A stretch of DNA of 64,000 nucleotides from UBA8752 sp002336475 (GTDB taxonomy: Bacteria; Bacteroidota; Bacteroidia; Flavobacteriales_D; Sanyastnellaceae), in NCBI GenBank assembly GCA_943846755.1, contig OX044365.1:1178001-1242000 (forward strand), in the 5' to 3' direction. A program made the translations under genes and the position numbers. Shown piece after piece: positions 26,484 through 34,299 of this stretch; the first letter of the stretch is position 1; every line of letters begins with the position of its first letter. The notes beneath the pieces were generated by a model that saw only the letters and a list, made by a program, of their open reading frames with translations, was not told the DNA's origin and did not search any database.

Positions 26484-28187
26484 ATGAAAATGCAGTACCC
26501 CCTTCGCCAAACTCTGGCTTTCCTCCTTCCCGCGCTCGCTCTACTCCTCGCCCTTCCAGGCTGTGGTGGATTGGGTAAAATGGACAAGGCCATCGAAGAA
26601 TTGAACCTCTCTATGGACCCAGAACCCTTGATTTTGCAAGGCAATGAGGTCGCACTGAGCCTTTCCGGAACCTTCCCTGAGAAGTACTTCGCCAAGAAAG
26701 CCATCATCGAAGCCACTCCGGTCCTCGTGTGGGATGGTGGTGAAGCGGCTTTCGAGACGCAGGGTTTTCAAGGAGAAGATGCCGCCGGCAACTACATGGT
26801 GGTTCCTTTCAAATCCGCCAAATCTTTTGACTACAGCGCATCTGTGCCTTACGAAGAAGGCATGGAAGACGGTGCCCGCCTCGAGCTTCGCATCAGCGGC
26901 ACAATGGGCAGCAAGACAATGGATTTCTCACCAGTGGTGTTGGGAGATGGTGTGATCACCACCCCCAACTGGGTGCAGTCTGACGACCGTTTTGTGATGG
27001 GAAAAGATGATTACCAGCGCGTAGTGTCTTACACCCAACAGGCTGAAATCAATTACGATTACAACCGGTCCAACGTGCGTTCTGCGGAGTTGCGTGACGG
27101 CGACATGAAGGAGATGAAGGCTTTCTTCTCGTTTGCAGCAGACCATGACAGTGTCATGCTCAAGCGCACTGCTGTCAGTGCCTATGCTTCTCCTGAGGGT
27201 GAAATCACTTTGAACGAGGACCTGGCCATGGAACGCGCCGAAAGCGCCAATGCCGCTGTCGCACGGTTGCTGAAGCGCAGCAAGATTGATGTGGAAGAGG
27301 GCTTTTATGGGAACAACCCTAAAGGCGAAGACTGGGAAGGTTTCCAGTCTTTGATGCGCGCCTCTGACATCGAAGACAAGGACCTTATTCTCCGCGTGCT
27401 GTCCATGTACAACGACAAGAACCGCAGGGAAGAAGAGATCAAGAACATCGCCAAAACTTACCAGGAGATCGAAAAGGAGATCCTGCCCGCTTTGCGCCGC
27501 TCCATGATCACCCTCCACTATGACATCGAGGGATACACTGACGGTGAACTCATGGATTTGGCCATGTCCAACCCCGACACCTTGACGGTAGAGGAGGCCC
27601 TCTATGCTGCCACCTTGTTTGAATCCAACGAAGACAAGCTGAAGGTCTACGAGGCGACCAGCCGCGTGCACAGTGCCGATTGGCGCGGTCCCAACAACGA
27701 AGGCGTATGCCTGATGGACATGGGCAAGCTCAATCAAGCTGCCGACCGCTTCATGGCCGCTGATGAGCGCGGAGACAGCCCCATCATCAACAACAACCTC
27801 GGTGCTGTGGCCCGCATGAAAGGCAACCTCACCGATGCCAAGCGCATGCTGTCCAGTGCTTCTGGTGCCGGTGATGCGGTGAAGTACAACAAAGCCATCC
27901 TCGCCATTCAAGAAGGCAATTACAGCCAGGCAGTGTCCAACTTCAGCGGTGAGAATACCGTGAATGCTGCTCTCGCCAAGTTGTTGAATGGCGATGCCAA
28001 CGGCGCCAAGACGATCTTGAACAATGCCAACGACGACAGCGCTGTCGCACACTATGTGTTGGCGATTGCCAATGCCCGTGTAGGCAACGTGGCCGAAGCC
28101 AAGCAACACCGCGATATGGCCGTCCAGAAAGACGCCAGTCTTTCCGCCAAAGCGAGCGCTGACCTCGAGTTCCGCGACCTCGACTGA
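26484..28187 (+). CDS. Outer-membrane-type lipoprotein with OmpA-like and TPR-like regions
   Basis: The 567-residue protein has a lipoprotein signal (ALLLALPGC, Cys27). Residues 30-190 form a beta-rich domain (TFPEKYFAKKAIIEATPVLV) that I recall as a conserved Bacteroidota lipoprotein domain. About 195-330 resembles an OmpA-type domain (INYDYNRSNVRSAEL, SAYASPEGEITLNEDLAMERA). The C-terminal 200 residues look like TPR or Sel1-type helical repeats (NNEGVCLMDMGKLNQAADRF, NNNLGAVARMKGNLTDAKRM). It probably bridges outer membrane and peptidoglycan; the exact role is unknown. A strong terminator follows. Confidence 0.75.
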   Translation: MKMQYPLRQTLAFLLPALALLLALPGCGGLGKMDKAIEELNLSMDPEPLILQGNEVALSLSGTFPEKYFAKKAIIEATPVLVWDGGEAAFETQGFQGEDAAGNYMVVPFKSAKSFDYSASVPYEEGMEDGARLELRISGTMGSKTMDFSPVVLGDGVITTPNWVQSDDRFVMGKDDYQRVVSYTQQAEINYDYNRSNVRSAELRDGDMKEMKAFFSFAADHDSVMLKRTAVSAYASPEGEITLNEDLAMERAESANAAVARLLKRSKIDVEEGFYGNNPKGEDWEGFQSLMRASDIEDKDLILRVLSMYNDKNRREEEIKNIAKTYQEIEKEILPALRRSMITLHYDIEGYTDGELMDLAMSNPDTLTVEEALYAATLFESNEDKLKVYEATSRVHSADWRGPNNEGVCLMDMGKLNQAADRFMAADERGDSPIINNNLGAVARMKGNLTDAKRMLSSASGAGDAVKYNKAILAIQEGNYSQAVSNFSGENTVNAALAKLLNGDANGAKTILNNANDDSAVAHYVLAIANARVGNVAEAKQHRDMAVQKDASLSAKASADLEFRDLD

Positions 28188-28205
28188 TCAGACATTCTGT
28201 CCATC

Positions 28206-28242
28206 AAAAAGCCCCGGTTGCATGTGCAACCGGGGCTTTTTT
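28206..28242. terminator. Bidirectional intrinsic terminator
   Basis: AAAAAGCCCCGGTTGCA pairs with TGCAACCGGGGCTTTTTT around a 2-base centre. It has poly-A on one side and poly-T on the other, so it can end both the lipoprotein transcript (plus) and the methyltransferase transcript (minus). Confidence 0.92.
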
Positions 28243-28262
28243 ATTGGGGCCTCAGCATCCGA

Positions 28263-28814
28263 TCAGGTCGGCGGAGGACCCATGGCACGGAACGCCTGCC
28301 AACAGACCATGCCTGCTGCAACGGATACGTTCAGGCTGTGTTTGACCCCGAACTGGGGGATTTCAAGCACGCCGTCCACCGCCGCCAAAACTTCAGGCGC
28401 GCAGCCGCGCACTTCATTGCCCAGCACGACGGCCCATTTTTCGTGCCGATCTGGGGACCAGTCCTCAAGGGCCATTGCCCCGCTGGCCTGCTCCAAAGCC
28501 ATGACTTGAAAGCCTTGATTTTGCAGACCTCGGACCGTCTCTACCGTATGCTCATGACCGACCCATTCAACATGGTCGGTGGCCCCAAGCGCTGTCTTGA
28601 GGATGTCGCGGTGGGGTGGACGAGCAGTATATCCGCAGAGGTCCAGCCCATGTAGCCGAAATGCGTCTGCTGTGCGGAACACCGACCCCACGTTTTGGGC
28701 GCTGCGAATCTGGTCCAGCACAAAGCGCAAAGGCAACTTTTCGGACGCCACAAAGGCCTCCGCCGACAATCGCGACAAATCCTTCATGGGAGTCGCGCGG
28801 TGTCCTACTGACAT
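28263..28814 (-). CDS. SpoU/TrmH-family RNA 2'-O-methyltransferase
   Basis: The 183-residue protein has the SPOUT knot motifs: LDQIRSAQNVGSVFRTADAF (motif 1), AVVLGNEVRGCAPEVL (motif 2) and IPQFGVKHSLNVSVAAGM (motif 3). These define SAM-dependent ribose methylation of tRNA or rRNA. The short length without an N-terminal L30-like domain fits the TrmL/TrmH-like group, but the target nucleotide is unknown. Its ATG overlaps the sppA stop (TGATG), so the two are probably cotranscribed. Confidence 0.9.
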   Translation of the reverse strand: MSVGHRATPMKDLSRLSAEAFVASEKLPLRFVLDQIRSAQNVGSVFRTADAFRLHGLDLCGYTARPPHRDILKTALGATDHVEWVGHEHTVETVRGLQNQGFQVMALEQASGAMALEDWSPDRHEKWAVVLGNEVRGCAPEVLAAVDGVLEIPQFGVKHSLNVSVAAGMVCWQAFRAMGPPPT

Positions 28815-30733
28815 CAGTACACCCGAATGTGAAAGGGCAAGCGCGCTTGAACCCTGTCCTTGGCCTGCAAATTCACAAAGGCCTCTACCTCCATCATCGC
28901 CTGAATGGCATCTTCGGGAACCCCCGCAGCTTCTGCCATCGTGGCCATTTGAGCTACACCGGTAAATTCAGCAATGAACTGCTCGAATGGATCGATGGGC
29001 TCAGGATACTCGATCATGTCAAACTCATCCAAGCTGGCCATGTCCGCCGCCATCTCAATGGCGTCTTGCAGGTTGCCCATGCCGTCGACCAGTCCTTTTT
29101 CCATGGCGTCTTGGCCGGTCCAAACACGGCCACGGGCCACGGCATCCACCGCCTCGATAGACATGCCCCTTCCCTCGGCCACCCGGCCGATAAATGAATC
29201 ATAAATCTTGGTGACGGACTCATTGATTGCCGCCAAGGCTTGTCCTTGAATGGGCGTGTGCATGGAGACTGCGTCTGCATGATCGTGCAACTTCACGCCG
29301 TCAAAATCAAGCCCGATGCGCTCGTTGAGCAGCTTGCCCGCACTGGGCAAAACGCCAAACACTCCGATGCTTCCTGTGATGGTGTTGGGCTGGGCCAAAA
29401 TGTGGTCCGCTGCGCAACTGATGTAGTATCCACCGCTCGCCGCCAGATCGCTCATTGAAGCCACCAACGGCTTTCCTGCTTCTCTGAGTAAGACCGTTTC
29501 TCTCCAAATGACATCGCTGGCCAATGCGCTGCCTCCTGGAGAGTTCACGCGAAGTACAACGGCTCCGACTTCCGGATCCAACCGCGCATCGCGAAGGGCC
29601 CCAGCAATGCGGTCAGAACCAATGGTGGCATCGTCGCCTTCACCGCTCTGAATTGCACCGACCGCATAGACCACGGCCACCGCATTGGCCGCTGAATCCT
29701 CATCATCTTCCGCTTCATCGTCCTCCTCATCGTCCTCATCGCCCGCACCCAACTCCACCTGAAGCTCTTGGATCAGGTCTTCGAATGAATTGGGGTTGTG
29801 ATATTGGCCATAGCCCGCCAGTAAGGCATGGCTGGGTTCGTCCTCGTCTTCTGCGGCTCCTTTTTCGAGCAGCATCGCGTGCAACTCGTCCTCGTACATC
29901 AATCCGTCCACGAACCCCAGCTCCAAAGCATCGGAGGGAATTCGGATGCTCAGGTTGTTGATGTGCCCATCAAGCTCATCCATGGTCATGCCGCGCGCCG
30001 CGGCAATGTCACCGCCCATCCGGGCCCAAAAATCTTCGAGCAAAGCCATAAGTTGCTCCTTGTTGGCTTCGCTCAGATCGTTGCGCAAGTAGGGCTCTAC
30101 TGCACTCTTGTAGGTGTTGTCTGGACCGCGTACGACGGTCATTTCTACCCCGAGGTCTTCCAACATGCGCTTGTAAAAAGTGGTCTCCATCCCCATGCCC
30201 CGCATGTCCATTCCGCCTTCGGGGTGCAGGTACACTTCGTCGGCCACTGTGGCCATCCAATAAGCGCCTTGGGTGTAGATCTCGCTCCAAGCGACAATCC
30301 ATTTGCCGGATGCTTTGAATTGAGCCAAGGCATCGCGTACCTCACCCAGCATGGAAGGGTAACCGGAAATCATGTCGGCCTGAACCAAAATCCCCTCGAT
30401 GTCGTCGTCGTCTGCCGCGCGCTCCATGTCGGCCAAGAAGTGGTTGAGGCCCATTTGGGTCTGAGGCTCCATGGAACCGAACTGGAGGGTGAACGGCAAC
30501 TCCATTCCCCGCTCTGCCAGCGGCGCATCAAACGTCAAAAGAAGAACAGACCCCTCTTCGATGTCCCCGCCAAAATCCAGGTCCATTTCAGAGCCATCAG
30601 TTGCTCCTTCAAAAGCAGAAGCCAAGCCCCCCACCAGGGCACCAACAAAAATGAAAATGAGCAGTGACCCAGCGATGACCAAGGCGAGTGTGGAACCCAG
30701 GAGGCTGGCGAGGAATTGTTTTCCGAAATTCAT
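28814..30733 (-). CDS. sppA: Signal peptide peptidase SppA, long type
   Basis: The 639-residue serine protease degrades cleaved signal peptides in the membrane. It has one N-terminal membrane helix (LVIAGSLLIFIFVGALVGG) and two tandem S49 domains. The catalytic lysine is in GPDNTYKSAVEPY in the first domain and the serine in SDLAASGGYYIS in the second, as in E. coli SppA (67K type). An unusual run of 14 Asp/Glu in about 16 residues (about 331-346) joins the two halves. Confidence 0.93.
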   Translation of the reverse strand: MNFGKQFLASLLGSTLALVIAGSLLIFIFVGALVGGLASAFEGATDGSEMDLDFGGDIEEGSVLLLTFDAPLAERGMELPFTLQFGSMEPQTQMGLNHFLADMERAADDDDIEGILVQADMISGYPSMLGEVRDALAQFKASGKWIVAWSEIYTQGAYWMATVADEVYLHPEGGMDMRGMGMETTFYKRMLEDLGVEMTVVRGPDNTYKSAVEPYLRNDLSEANKEQLMALLEDFWARMGGDIAAARGMTMDELDGHINNLSIRIPSDALELGFVDGLMYEDELHAMLLEKGAAEDEDEPSHALLAGYGQYHNPNSFEDLIQELQVELGAGDEDDEEDDEAEDDEDSAANAVAVVYAVGAIQSGEGDDATIGSDRIAGALRDARLDPEVGAVVLRVNSPGGSALASDVIWRETVLLREAGKPLVASMSDLAASGGYYISCAADHILAQPNTITGSIGVFGVLPSAGKLLNERIGLDFDGVKLHDHADAVSMHTPIQGQALAAINESVTKIYDSFIGRVAEGRGMSIEAVDAVARGRVWTGQDAMEKGLVDGMGNLQDAIEMAADMASLDEFDMIEYPEPIDPFEQFIAEFTGVAQMATMAEAAGVPEDAIQAMMEVEAFVNLQAKDRVQARLPFHIRVY

Positions 30734-30831
30734 GAGGGTAAGGGGTGTGATTTGCTTCCCGATAGGGAGTGTAAAGTTGAGGGAAATGTGGACTCAGAGA
30801 TGAGAAAAGGGGTCAAAGTACCGGTCGGCCA

Positions 30832-31647
30832 TCAAAACATGAACTTGAAGTTCCATTGACCTGTGATGATGGCGGACAGAATCAACCCACCAATGGCCAA
30901 CAGGATCAGGACACAGATCAAGATGAGCATCCAACCCAACGTGCGCATGCACGCCTTTATAAACCGAGGCAAATGTTGGGCAATAAAACGGCTCCACCAC
31001 GCACGGAAGCGTCGTGTGGCGGTGGGGTTCTCAAATTCTTCCTTGGCCCTGTGGAGTTGGTCTTCGATCGTTTCCTTGATGGCATCAACCGTTACGGGTT
31101 CTCCTTTCATGGCCACCCGGTCACTCACCGAGCGCGCTTTTGGGATGATGCACCACAAAACGCCGTAGAGCACAATCAGGACCGGTCCTGAGATGAAGAA
31201 CAAAACCACGGCCAGCGCCCGGACCACAACCGGGTCCAAGCCAAACCTGTGCGCAATGCCCGTCGCGACTCCGCCGATGACCCGGTCATCGGGGTCGCGG
31301 AACATGCGCCGTTGTCGGGAGCTGTCATCGGCGCTCGTGTTGTGGCTGTCACGGTGGGCAGACTGGCCCATATCATCCCCATCGGGGTCTCCGAATTCAG
31401 TGGGTTCACCCAATTGGCGGCAGGCCCTTTCGACGTCTTTCAGGGTTACCACAGTGCGGCTCGTTCCCATGAATTCCGAAAAGAGCTCAGCCAAGCGGTA
31501 TTCCACCTCCTGCACGATGTCCTCCTGTCCATCAGCACCCCTGAGTACCCTTTTCAAGTCCGCCAGGTAGCCGTTGAGCACATTGTAGGCCGGCAGTTCA
31601 ACGTGAAATAAAAGCCCACCGAGGGAGATGTTGCGTGTTTCGACCAT
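30832..31647 (-). CDS. PspC-domain membrane protein
   Basis: The 271-residue protein has an N-terminal region (NISLGGLLFHVELPAYNVLNGYL-like) seen in Bacteroidota PspC proteins. A PspC domain follows near residues 115-170 (RVIGGVATGIAHRFGLDPVVVRALAVV), with a membrane helix and CIIPKA. A cytoplasmic stretch and a C-terminal helix pair (WMLILICVLILLAIGG) complete it. It may act in envelope stress, as PspC does in other bacteria. ATG 31647 (MVETRNISL) starts five bases after the PadR stop; the longer frame lies inside the PadR gene. No feature other than weak promoter-like bases was seen in 30734-30831. Confidence 0.85.
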   Translation of the reverse strand: MVETRNISLGGLLFHVELPAYNVLNGYLADLKRVLRGADGQEDIVQEVEYRLAELFSEFMGTSRTVVTLKDVERACRQLGEPTEFGDPDGDDMGQSAHRDSHNTSADDSSRQRRMFRDPDDRVIGGVATGIAHRFGLDPVVVRALAVVLFFISGPVLIVLYGVLWCIIPKARSVSDRVAMKGEPVTVDAIKETIEDQLHRAKEEFENPTATRRFRAWWSRFIAQHLPRFIKACMRTLGWMLILICVLILLAIGGLILSAIITGQWNFKFMF

Positions 31648-31652
31648 GGTGA

Positions 31653-31994
31653 TCAATCTTGATGGGTTTGAGACAAGGAGTTCACGGAATCCACGAACTG
31701 GTTCCACGCCGTCTCCAACTCTTGGAGGACGCTTTCGCCTTGAGGGGTCATCACGTAGTACTTCCGGGGCGGGCCTGTTGGGCTTTCAGCCCACCGATAC
31801 CCGAGCGTACCTGCGTTCTTCATTCGGGTCAGCAAAGGATATATGGTGCCCTCCACAACAAGCAGGTCTACCGCTTGAAGGGCTGCAACGATGTCGGAGG
31901 TATAGGCTTCGCCTTTGCTGAGGATGCGCAGAATGCACAACTCTAGTACCCCCTTTCGCATTTGCGCCGTCGATGCTGCTGTGGATTTTGTCAT
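31653..31994 (-). CDS. PadR-family transcriptional regulator
   Basis: The 113-residue winged-helix protein matches PadR: MRKGVLELCILRIL, then SKGEAYTSDIVAALQAV, VVEGTIYPLLTRMKNAGTLGYRW and GPPRKYYVMTPQGE. It lacks a long C-terminal helix, so it belongs to the short group that often regulates an adjacent PspC gene and itself. The ATG at 31994 is used; a GTG at 32012 would add six residues. A palindrome upstream (32017-32042) is a plausible operator. Confidence 0.9.
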   Translation of the reverse strand: MTKSTAASTAQMRKGVLELCILRILSKGEAYTSDIVAALQAVDLLVVEGTIYPLLTRMKNAGTLGYRWAESPTGPPRKYYVMTPQGESVLQELETAWNQFVDSVNSLSQTHQD

Positions 31995-32016
31995 GGTTGG
32001 GCAATGATACACGCTT

Positions 32017-32042
32017 TACTTGGTACTCTGCAATACAAAGTA
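32017..32042. promoter_or_regulatory. Candidate PadR operator (inverted repeat)
   Basis: TACTTGGTA and TACAAAGTA form an inverted repeat with one mismatch and an 8-base spacer. It lies 23 bases upstream of the PadR start and between divergent padR and folK. PadR proteins commonly bind such palindromes to repress their own operon; binding here is inferred. Confidence 0.4.
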
Positions 32043-32078
32043 CTGGCTTTAACAACATATAGGACCGATCTGACAGCC

Positions 32079-32096
32079 GCAGGCATTTTTGCCTGC
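32079..32096. other. Perfect 7-bp hairpin between padR and folK
   Basis: GCAGGCA-TTTT-TGCCTGC lies in the 141-base divergent intergenic region. There is no T-tract after it, so a regulatory or mRNA-structure role is as likely as termination. Confidence 0.35.
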
Positions 32097-32123
32097 TGTG
32101 TTCTGAAGTCCCTGTCACCATCC

Positions 32124-32131
32124 CATCTTTG
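32124..32131 (+). promoter_or_regulatory. Candidate -7 box directly before folK
   Basis: CATCTTTG matches seven of eight positions of TAnnTTTG and lies four bases before the GTG start. The geometry is the same as at purE and would give a leaderless transcript. Confidence 0.35.
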
Positions 32132-32135
32132 TCCT

Positions 32136-32636
32136 GTGCGCATCCACATTGCAACCGGATCCAATCTTGGTGACCGACTGAACCACCTCGACGAAGCCGA
32201 TCGCCGAATGGCCCTCAAATTGGGCGAGGTGGTGCGCGTTTCCCCGACCTACAGCACAGCCGCGGTAGGCATGAAGCCCGGGACGCCCGAATTCCTGAAC
32301 CGCATCACCGAGCTCGAACTTGGTGTGCATTGGAGCCACCAACCTGAGCGTGTAATGGCGGCCCTGCTGGGCATAGAACAGGACATGGGCCGGATGCGCT
32401 CCACCACAGGCTACACCTCCCGCCCCATCGATCTGGACATCGTCTTGTGGGGCGATCAGACCTTGGATCTCGCCGCGCTGAAAGTCCCCCATCCCCGCAT
32501 GCTCCGCCGGCGTTTTGTCTTGCAGCCTTTGGCCGATTTGGTCCCCCATCACCGCGTTGCAGGAGATGGCCGGACCGTCACACAATGTTTGGCTGACCTT
32601 CCGGCAGATGTGCCCCAAATTGCGCCTTGGCCATGA
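32136..32636 (+). CDS. folK: 6-hydroxymethyl-dihydropterin pyrophosphokinase
   Basis: The 166-residue protein is HPPK, which pyrophosphorylates the pterin in folate synthesis. The signatures are IATGSNLGDRLNHL at the N-terminus, PEFLNRITELEL, LLGIEQDMGR, and the metal/ATP-binding RPIDLDIVLWG with VPHPRMLRRRFVLQPL. GTG 32136 is the only start that gives the family N-terminus. Its TGA overlaps the ATG of the deoxynucleoside kinase gene. Confidence 0.94.
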   Translation: MRIHIATGSNLGDRLNHLDEADRRMALKLGEVVRVSPTYSTAAVGMKPGTPEFLNRITELELGVHWSHQPERVMAALLGIEQDMGRMRSTTGYTSRPIDLDIVLWGDQTLDLAALKVPHPRMLRRRFVLQPLADLVPHHRVAGDGRTVTQCLADLPADVPQIAPWP

Positions 32637-33277
32637 CCTCCAACATCCCCTATCGGCACATCGTTATTGAAGGCGGCATTGGCGCCGGAAAAAGCACATT
32701 GGCCAGGGCCATTGCAGCGCACCTTGATTCGGCTCCTTTGCTTGAACCCTTTGCCGACAACCCTTTCCTGGAGCAGTTCTATCTCGATCCCGAACGCTAC
32801 GCCTTTCCCGTCGAGCTCAGCTTCTTGGCGCAGCGCTACAAGCAGGTCAAGGCCGCGCTGACAGCACGGACCTTGTTTCGCGATGCTTTGGTGGCGGATT
32901 ACCTGTTCGCAAAAAGCGACTTGTTTGCCAAAATCACCCTGCCCAAAACAGAGTACACCCTGTTTCGGAACCTCTACGACGTCATGGCAGAAGGCATGCC
33001 CCAGCCAGAATTGATCCTGTACCTCAAGCCAGGTGCAGCGCGCCAACAAGCGCAGATCGCAGCGCGTGGCAGGTCCTATGAGCAAGACATCGATGTGGAC
33101 TACCTCGCACGGTTGGAGAAAGCTTACGAACGGCACTTCAAGAGCGCACGTGGCAGCCGGGTCATTTGGGTCGATACCTCAGAAATCGACTTTGTAGCCC
33201 GGCCAGAAGACCTCACCAAAATCATCGAAGTGGCCCGCCAACCTTGGAAAGTGGGGGTGCACAAAGTCAAGCCCTGA
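32633..33277 (+). CDS. Deoxynucleoside kinase (copy 1)
   Basis: The 214-residue kinase has the P-loop IEGGIGAGKSTLAR, a base-recognition region (EPFADNPFLEQFYLDPERYAF), and a lid-like RGRSYEQDIDVDYLARLEKAY. This family phosphorylates deoxyadenosine, deoxyguanosine or deoxycytidine in salvage. It sits in an ATGA overlap with folK, a pairing seen in Bacteroidota. A second related kinase is encoded at 45254-45868, so the two may differ in base preference. Confidence 0.9.
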   Translation: MTSNIPYRHIVIEGGIGAGKSTLARAIAAHLDSAPLLEPFADNPFLEQFYLDPERYAFPVELSFLAQRYKQVKAALTARTLFRDALVADYLFAKSDLFAKITLPKTEYTLFRNLYDVMAEGMPQPELILYLKPGAARQQAQIAARGRSYEQDIDVDYLARLEKAYERHFKSARGSRVIWVDTSEIDFVARPEDLTKIIEVARQPWKVGVHKVKP

Positions 33278-33310
33278 TCCAGGACCCCACTTCAGCTCTA
33301 GAAAAAGGAA

Positions 33311-34195
33311 TCAGGCGTTGATGGTCTTCAACGCTTCGACCATCATGGCTCCAATTTGAGCTGGGCTTTCCACCACGTGGATGCCGCACTCGCGCATTAC
33401 CGCCTTCTTGGCTTCAGCACTCTCTTCTTCGCCACTGACAATGGCGCCAGCATGGCCCATGGTGCGGCCTTTGGGAGCCGTCACCCCTGCGATGAAGCCG
33501 ACCACTGGCTTGGAGCCATTGGCCGCAATCCAACGCGCGGCCTTGACCTCCAGGTCGCCGCCAATCTCACCGATCATGATGATGCCGTCTGTGTCGTCAT
33601 CCGCCATGAGCAACTGAACCGCCTCGAGGGTGGTGGTGCCGATGATGGGGTCTCCACCGATGCCGATGGCTGTGGACTGTCCCAAGCCAGCCTTGGTGAT
33701 TTGGTCTACCGCCTCGTAGGTCAAAGTTCCACTCTTGGAGACGATGCCAATGCGGCCGGGATTGAAAATAAAGCCGGGCATGATGCCCACCTTGGCTTCA
33801 CCTGCTGTCATCACTCCGGGACAATTCGGACCCACCAAAGTGCAACCTGACAGGGTGTCGAGGTGCGCCTTGACCTTGACCATGTCGGCCACGGGAATGC
33901 CTTCGGTAATGCAAATGATGACCTTAATGCCCGCATCTGCCGCTTCAAGAATGGCATCAGCAGCAAATGCCGGTGGCACGAACAAGATGCTCGTATCCGC
34001 TCCTGCCTTCTGTACGGCGTCCTCCACCGTATTGAACACAGGACGATCGAGGTGGCTTTGCCCTCCTTTTCCCGGTGTCACGCCCCCAACTACGTTGGTG
34101 CCGTACTCGATCATTTGGCTGGCATGAAAGGTCCCTTCGGAGCCTGTAAAACCTTGAACGATGATGCGGGAATCCTTATTTACGAGAACGCTCAT
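33311..34195 (-). CDS. sucD: Succinyl-CoA ligase (ADP-forming) subunit alpha
   Basis: The 294-residue protein is SucD of the TCA cycle. It has a CoA-binding Rossmann domain (VLVNKDSRIIVQGFTGSEG, GGVTPGKGG), PNCPGVMTAGEAKVGIMPG, and the active-site phosphohistidine His248 in TMGHAGAIVSG. ATG 34195 gives the family start; a longer frame to 34309 runs through the promoter region. sucC is not adjacent. A good promoter-like site lies upstream. Confidence 0.97.
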   Translation of the reverse strand: MSVLVNKDSRIIVQGFTGSEGTFHASQMIEYGTNVVGGVTPGKGGQSHLDRPVFNTVEDAVQKAGADTSILFVPPAFAADAILEAADAGIKVIICITEGIPVADMVKVKAHLDTLSGCTLVGPNCPGVMTAGEAKVGIMPGFIFNPGRIGIVSKSGTLTYEAVDQITKAGLGQSTAIGIGGDPIIGTTTLEAVQLLMADDDTDGIIMIGEIGGDLEVKAARWIAANGSKPVVGFIAGVTAPKGRTMGHAGAIVSGEEESAEAKKAVMRECGIHVVESPAQIGAMMVEALKTINA

Positions 34196-34243
34196 GGGGT
34201 CGGGTATTCGTAGTGGTGGTAGTGGCACGTTGTCGTGCGGTCG

Positions 34244-34276
34244 CAAAAGTAACGCGGGGCAAGGTTCATTCGGAAA
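34244..34276 (-). promoter_or_regulatory. Candidate promoter for sucD
   Basis: Reading the minus strand, TTTC (34276-34273), a 21-base spacer and TACTTTTG (34251-34244) match the Bacteroidota consensus, with the start codon 48 bases downstream. The 104-base region is shared with divergent mnmE. Confidence 0.5.
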
Positions 34277-34299
34277 GGGGCAAGGGCTAATTTGCCCCC

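Noticed and set aside
34287..34299. TAATTTG just before mnmE and a similar one before fabD (40594-40600) as promoters
   Set aside because: Both are one base short of TAnnTTTG and lack a good -33 element, so I did not annotate them.
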